Shown here piece after piece: positions 59,619 to 64,000 of a DNA stretch of 64,000 nucleotides (within the stretch, counting starts at the first letter, position 1; the number at the start of each line of letters is the position of its first letter). The stretch is from assembly GCA_026182355.1 (NCBI GenBank), contig JAPFBL010000068.1:4419001-4483000 (forward strand), in the 5' to 3' direction. The notes under the pieces are model-generated. The model ran no database searches and was not told where the DNA came from. It saw nothing but the letters and a program-made list of their open reading frames with translations. Origin of the DNA: Hermatobates lingyangjiaoensis (Eukaryota; Arthropoda; Insecta; Hemiptera; Hermatobatidae). The position numbers and the translations under genes are program-made.

Positions 59619-59781
59619 GTTGTGGCCGCTGTGCGTGGTGCCCTACATGTTGTTCGGCTCGTCGAAGCTGCTCCTCTACTGCGCCCACTGCTCCCTGCAC
59701 CTCGGCACCTACGACAGACGACGGGCCAAGTGCATCCAGTCGGAGGCCTGCCAGCCTCGTCAACTCATCCCTCGCTCCTAA
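59619..59781 (+). CDS. LITAF-like protein, C-terminal exon
   Basis: An acceptor GGGGTTGTTGACAG (AG at 59617-59618) precedes 163 bases ending in TAA at 59779-59781. Its first base completes the Gly codon split at 58256, giving …CCLMG-LWPLCVVPYMLFGS. It continues with SKLLLYCAHCSLHLGTYDRR and a tail RAKCIQSEACQPRQLIPRS. This has the family's signature end: a Cys-rich hydrophobic membrane-inserting segment, the second C-x2-C knuckle (CAHC) and the (H/L)LGTY-(K/D)R motif. Typical members have a histidine-rich D-x-x-H-x-C-P-x-C here; this one has YCAHC without the preceding His and is thus somewhat divergent. GC-rich codons contrast strongly with the intron. With the ATG at 58117 the product would be 100 residues, close to the bare LITAF domain plus a 20-residue tail. 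Confidence 0.85.
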
Positions 59782-60005
59782 CCCCCAATACATTGCCTTT
59801 TCCCAACTCTCCTACGTATCAATCCTTTCTCCCTCTACACTAATTAACTCAGTCGAACTAATATCATTTTAATACAAGTACTTAATAGTTAAATGCATTT
59901 CAAGTATGAAACTATCAAGATGTTTTAAAGGTAACTGTCTATTTTCTAAAATAACGTTAACATATTTTTAAAAATTACTATTTTTTTAAAGTGACTATCT
60001 ATTTT
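59782..60005. other. Putative 3' UTR and flank of the LITAF gene
   Basis: A C/T-rich stretch follows the stop; no AATAAA hexamer was spotted before the R16 repeat begins at 60006. Confidence 0.35.
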
Positions 60006-60884
60006 TACTTTACTATAAGTAAAGTATAGAGATAATGAAAAAATTCGATCTCAAGATTTTGACGGATTTACATTGTTTGAGGTCCTAAAAATCCTTTTTT
60101 GATTTTTTTTCGATTATTCTGTGTATGGGTGGGTGGGAGAGTGTATATCTAAAAGTTTGTTATACACTCCACAAAATTTTGTATAACTAATGTTTGCATA
60201 AGATAAAAATTTGTTATACAAAAACAAAAGTCTTGTCTACAGTTCACAAACTTTACTGCATCGAATTCATATTTCACCCAAAAAAATAGGCCTTATAGAT
60301 AGAATATTCCTATTGCTAAGGGCAATATTGAATAATGGGAAAGTTACTTTTTGCCGAAAATGTGTCATTGGGCAACATTTTATTTCTCTTAAACTACTAA
60401 TTCTATACTCTTAAAGTTTGGCATTGTCATCAAAGTGACATGTAATATATGAAAAAAACTTCAGATGTTTAAAACAACTGAAAACATTTTTTTTTTTTGA
60501 AAGATTAAAAGATAAAAGCCATGCAACATATACGCAGCTAAGAGTACAAGGGTAATGATCTGCTGTAAGATTATTCCTAGCAGATGGGGATAAAATAAAA
60601 TCCTTTGCTTTGGATTTACAACATTCTTAAAACTGCTCATAACTGGTTTGATAACATTGATTATATCGAATGCAAGGTTATGTGATATGAAAAAGCAAGT
60701 ATGTATACCGGATCAATCACCATCAGTACTCCCTCCAGGATAGATGGACCAGTAAATACCTCCCACTGAGATATTATTTATATCAAGAATTAGTTATCAA
60801 AAATGATTAATTTTCTGTTTTTTTTTGGTTTGTTTTTGTACAAAATAGGAAGTCTTTTATAGTAGACTATCTAATCTAACCGGC

Positions 60885-61080
60885 GTGGCCCGGGCGGTAG
60901 ATTATGCCCGGCGTTTTGGTGATAGATCCCAAAAAAGGATCCTGATCAAAATCATAATACCGTAGTTAGTTCTTCCGAAAAAAGTTATATAAGATCCATG
61001 TGTTTCTTTGTATCTAAAGGTCTCCAGTTTTATTTCTATAGCGGACAGGCAGACAAACTTTGTATTTTATATAAAGGAGA
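60885..61080 (+). mobile_element. Possible SINE (tRNA-like head, RTE-like tail)
   Basis: The head GGCGTGGCCCGGGCGGTAGA resembles a tRNA 5' half with an A-box-like GTGGCCCGGGCGG, followed about 30 bases later by a weak B-box-like GTGATAGATCCC. The tail …CTATAGCGGACAGGCAGACA, then TTTGTATTTTATATAAAGG, resembles the 3' ends of RTE-type LINEs, whose machinery such SINEs borrow. No target duplication was identified. Confidence 0.45.
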
Positions 61081-61259
61081 TGAAATCACCAAAAGAGTAA
61101 TGGAATGAAACATTAATGGTTGGACTTCTTTGTAGATTATTTTACAGTGAGCCACGATGTGAATCAAATCGACCTTGGATTAAATGCTTTCTGATTTCAC
61201 TAAAATGGTTCCAGCAGCATACTAACTAATTAATTTTCAAATTAATAATGAAAACTGTA

Positions 61260-61700
61260 TAAATATTTTATTTTAATTTGAGTACCTGGAAACAACGGAA
61301 TACTTAGGAATGAGCTAGCAAACAATTTGGGTATGTTTGGAATTGTACAAACATCCTTGTGTCTCGAGCATTTTTGCATTACACACTTCTTCTTCCACAG
61401 GAGTGGAACTGACAAATATATTAAGAAGAAAGCAGTTACATGGCAAGAACAGCCGGATCTAATTTAGTTTAAAAAGCTCATTACAGCTGTACTTACATTT
61501 GTAAAGTATACTATATCTTCAAAGCGAGTATTTAAAAGTATTTGTAGAATATCTATTAGAATTAGTTTAGTGGCTACTATTTATAAAAGCGGTGTTTGAC
61601 ATCATACGAGGAATGCAGTGTTTCTGTCTAAAAGAAGTAGAATGCTTTGATCATATTGTATATGAATTCGATCTAGTCACCTTGGCGTAGTAAAGATTTG
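61260..61700 (+). pseudogene. LINE RNase H C-terminal fragment
   Basis: VPGNNGILRNELANNLG at about 61284-61335 matches the W-V-P-G-H-x-G-I-x-G-N-E-x-A-D block of LINE RNase H domains; the preceding Trp codon is a TGA. Further on, at about 61630-61670, ECFDHIVYEFDL corresponds to the E-x-x-x-H-I-L-x-x-C-P zinc-knuckle-like region after RNase H. Frames are interrupted between the two. It complements the RNase H fragment at 51990-52515 (which lacks this part) but lies on the opposite strand, so it is a different insertion. Confidence 0.65.
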
Positions 61701-62072
61701 CCTGATTACACATAAACTATAGAAATGAGGAATACTGCTCTAAACACATTTACGAATGTTATTAAAGAACTTAAAATCTGAATTTGAATTTAGTTACAGC
61801 ACTGGGACGCACAAAGTGAAGGTATGGGAGCATACTAGTCCAATGGGATTCAGGCCCTTAGATTAATAATTTTAATCTAAGTTTTAATAATTTTAATTTT
61901 AGATTAATTACAGATTGATCAATGATTTTACATTTCTTACAACTAATAAAATTATGATAGCCACATCAAGATAATTATACATACTTATTAAAATGTATGT
62001 ATAGCCGCATTAAGTAAAACAAAACATTATTGGTTGTCAACAAGTTTGATATTATGTTACTTATAGTAAAGT

Positions 62073-63626
62073 TGAGTGTAGGCTACTAGCAATTTTTTAA
62101 AATACTTTTTTCATAAAGTGCACAGCCATGTATTGAATGGAATGTTGTTTAGTTGTGAGATGATTACACACGTTTGGAAATTTCTGTTACCATAAGCGTT
62201 GTATTTGACAATTCCAAAAATCATATGAATTACTCGTATCGGAACATGATACGGCCAAATTTCAGATTTGTAAGGCATAATAAATATGTATGCCTCCTCG
62301 TTAAGTATTTCGTTTAAATACGTATTCTAATAGTTACATATTTTGAAAAATAGGTAGCGACGTTAGAGAAATATTCTACTATGCAATAATTAAGAAGTTG
62401 TTGTTGGTATTTTTAATGTTTGTTTACAAAATTTATCTTGTTTGAAATTTACCTTTGAAGTTATTGTAATAATATTATTACAACTTTAATTGTAATTGAA
62501 GTTATAATAATAGCTGCCTACAACTATTACCAATTTACTGGTTTTCTCAAAATTGAAGAAGTTCAATTTTTCTCAAAAGAAATAGCTCTTGTCAGCAGAG
62601 ATTAATTCATATATTTATGGTAAGCAATACCAAACGATAAATGATCAATTAGGAGAATATATCTATCATTGAGTAAATAGCACTGCAATATATCAGGAAG
62701 AATATTCAATCTGCCGTGAAAGATGATCAAGGTACAGGTTGTTATAAGGGAAGAATAGTAACGTATGTATGTATATCCTATAGATCAAATTCAAAATACA
62801 CGCTCATCCGACACCTGACAAGCAGAGAAGATACATAAGGTAGGGTGTTTTCGGTTGTCTTTAATGTTACTAATAACCATGAGAACTCACTGCAATATTA
62901 TCTCATTCTTATGTATAAGTCTGTTAGATGACCCACTAGAGAATTCATGCAAATACTGTTAACAGATATTCATCGTCCTACTTATCTCTAATCATCTTAA
63001 ATGCATTTCTTACTGATGCTTTATAAATTGATAACTCACGCATTATCTTATATGTGAACATCTGGCATCCATCTTGCAGTGCTGCTTACTAAAGGTACAT
63101 CCAAAATCAAACCTTTCCTGATCTCCTATTATAGTTTTACCGGCATGAGTTATTCATACATTCCTCTTAAATTTAAATTTTTGTAAAAAGATTACTCTCT
63201 AGAAGACGTTCCTGACACTACTGGCTTATATAACAGGAGGCAATGTAACAGTACACTATTTTTAAGAAGTTGATTGTGGATACGAGACTATGTTCTGGGT
63301 GATTATACAATTTAAGAACTGTTCACACAGTGTGATGATAACTGGTATACATTTTAAATGAGAGACTACTATCAGGTTTGGCTGTTACGACTTCTCAACA
63401 GATGCCAGATACTTTATATGGCAGATGGCTATTAGGTAGCCAGTGATCATTTCGAATTGGTCCCACCTTCACAAATACACTGGACTGTTTAAGTACTTTT
63501 CATCCAAAGAGCCACCTGCTTAGATTTTACATGTTATATTACTATCTAGTTTGCCAGTAGTCAAATCTAAGAAGGTTTATTTTCTCTCTAAGCGGTTTCC
63601 TGTTCATCGAGTCAATTATATGAACG
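62073..63626. other. AT-rich non-coding DNA
   Basis: No exon, domain or further element edge recognised. Confidence 0.4.
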
Positions 63627-63893
63627 ACTACCAAACGTACCCATCTTTGAAAGAATCAAAAATTCTATTATACTTGGTATTCCAAAATACCATTAGAAAT
63701 TAGAGAATAGTAGAAAATGCCATTATTAGTACAGTGTTAAGCAAATGCCTCTGTATATCGGTATACACTGCATTAGCTGTCTGTCCTTCAGGTTCATGGA
63801 AGAACAAACAGTTGGTACCTCTGACTCTTGAGCAAGTAAACTGCAGTTGACCATGTGAGAAAACCTTGGTGTCGCTAACTTGAATTCCTTGTA
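63627..63893 (-). mobile_element. Third Helitron 3' fragment of the same family
   Basis: Matches 6532-6860 base for base over long runs. On the minus strand: GIQVSDTKVFSHGQL, CSRVRGTNCLFFHEPEGQ, then AATTTTTGATTCTTTCAAAG, GATGGGTACGTTTG and a mutated terminus GTAGT (for CTAGT) at 63627-63631. Similarity stops near 63893, where unrelated DNA begins, so the copy is truncated at its 5' side. Confidence 0.8.
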
Positions 63894-64000
63894 TATGCTG
63901 TATACACTCATAACATCTAAAAACTTAAGCTTCGATGAAAAAAAAAACAGGAAAATTTGAATCATTTGAAAACTATTACTTAGACAGTTATTTTTCTGAT
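63894..64000. other. Window end, nothing recognised
   Basis: Short AT-rich end beyond the Helitron fragment. Confidence 0.4.

Larger units (their letters stand above)
60006..62072 (-). repeat. R16 repeat, copy 5 (expanded by nested insertions)
   Basis: The right terminus (TACTTTACTATAAGTAAAGT at 60006, then GAAAAAATTCGATCTCAAGA, ATTTTGACGGA, GGGTGGGTGGGAG) matches 38540 onward to about 60510. The opposite terminus, TTACTTATAGTAAAG at 62058-62072 with GAGTGTAGGCTACTAG beyond it, matches the inner end of copy 2. The 2,067-base length exceeds the usual 1.6 kb, and the middle does not align with other copies. It contains a probable SINE (about 60885-61080) and a LINE fragment (61260-61700), so they probably inserted into, or replaced, the R16 body. 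Confidence 0.65.

Noticed and set aside
59491..59793. Minus-strand 100-codon ORF and a second + strand frame rich in Cys/Ser/Thr
   Set aside because: Shadow frames of the GC-rich LITAF exon 59619-59781, whose frame has the splice phase and domain motifs.

Overview
This is an AT-rich animal nuclear segment, most likely from an insect. The evidence is intron-bearing coding exons with canonical splice sites, two exons of a LITAF-domain gene, and a dense, varied load of transposon debris (Helitrons, a Tc1/mariner derivative, Ty3/gypsy, LINE RNase H fragments, a tRNA-derived SINE, palindromic MITEs and (TA)n tracts). Placement below 'arthropod, probably insect' would be guesswork. There are no bacterial operons, rRNA genes, CRISPR arrays or intact long ORFs.

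Host genes. The best-supported gene is on the + strand near the right end: exons at 58112-58256 and 59619-59781 join in frame (phase 2) into a LITAF-like zinc-binding membrane domain, and the intron between them is packed with palindromic repeats. Four weaker coding exons lie elsewhere: a coiled-coil-like exon at 671-791 (+), an exon at 31487-31640 (-), a possible terminal exon at 24881-25052 (-), and a small C2H2/BED-like zinc-finger ORF with a downstream poly(A) signal at 35947-36141 (+). Two more are speculative: a signal-peptide exon at 14244-14339 (-) and a 48-nt microexon at 11687-11734 (+). The rest is intergenic or intronic.

Left third (1-20 kb). A Helitron zone occupies 4.8-7.6 kb. 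It holds a helicase scrap (+), the 5' end and N-terminal repeat region of a Helitron (-) in which a 72-bp coding repeat has expanded as a minisatellite, and a complete 1,065-bp non-autonomous Helitron (-) with a TC start, hairpin and CTAGT end that keeps only the helicase C-terminus. A 1.6-kb non-coding repeat, here called R16, lies at 9.2-10.8 kb. At 16.2-19.7 kb several unrelated palindromic MITE families are strung together by (TA)n tracts.

Middle (20-46 kb). This part holds a 138-bp (CT)n tract, a SINE with a 10-bp target-site duplication inserted near a host exon, a twelve-unit ~76-bp minisatellite, and a decayed Ty3/gypsy pol fragment (RNase H to integrase C-terminus, -). Two R16 copies face each other at 38.5-45.0 kb, forming a giant inverted repeat with 1.6-kb arms around a 3.2-kb spacer.

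Right third (46-64 kb). A 605-bp Tc1/mariner internal-deletion derivative has TA target duplication. Diverged and direct duplications lie at 48-50 kb. Next come a LINE RNase H fragment (-), a truncated R16 copy, a large palindromic MITE, a second copy of the non-autonomous Helitron (+), and the LITAF exons. A last R16 copy carries a probable SINE and a LINE fragment inside it, and a third Helitron 3' end lies at the right edge.

The strongest candidates for undescribed biology are the R16 family (five copies in 64 kb, with a 17-bp terminal inverted repeat that is itself nearly palindromic) and the near-identical inverted pair it forms. Second is a set of palindromic MITE families that share short motifs and an association with (TA)n tracts.
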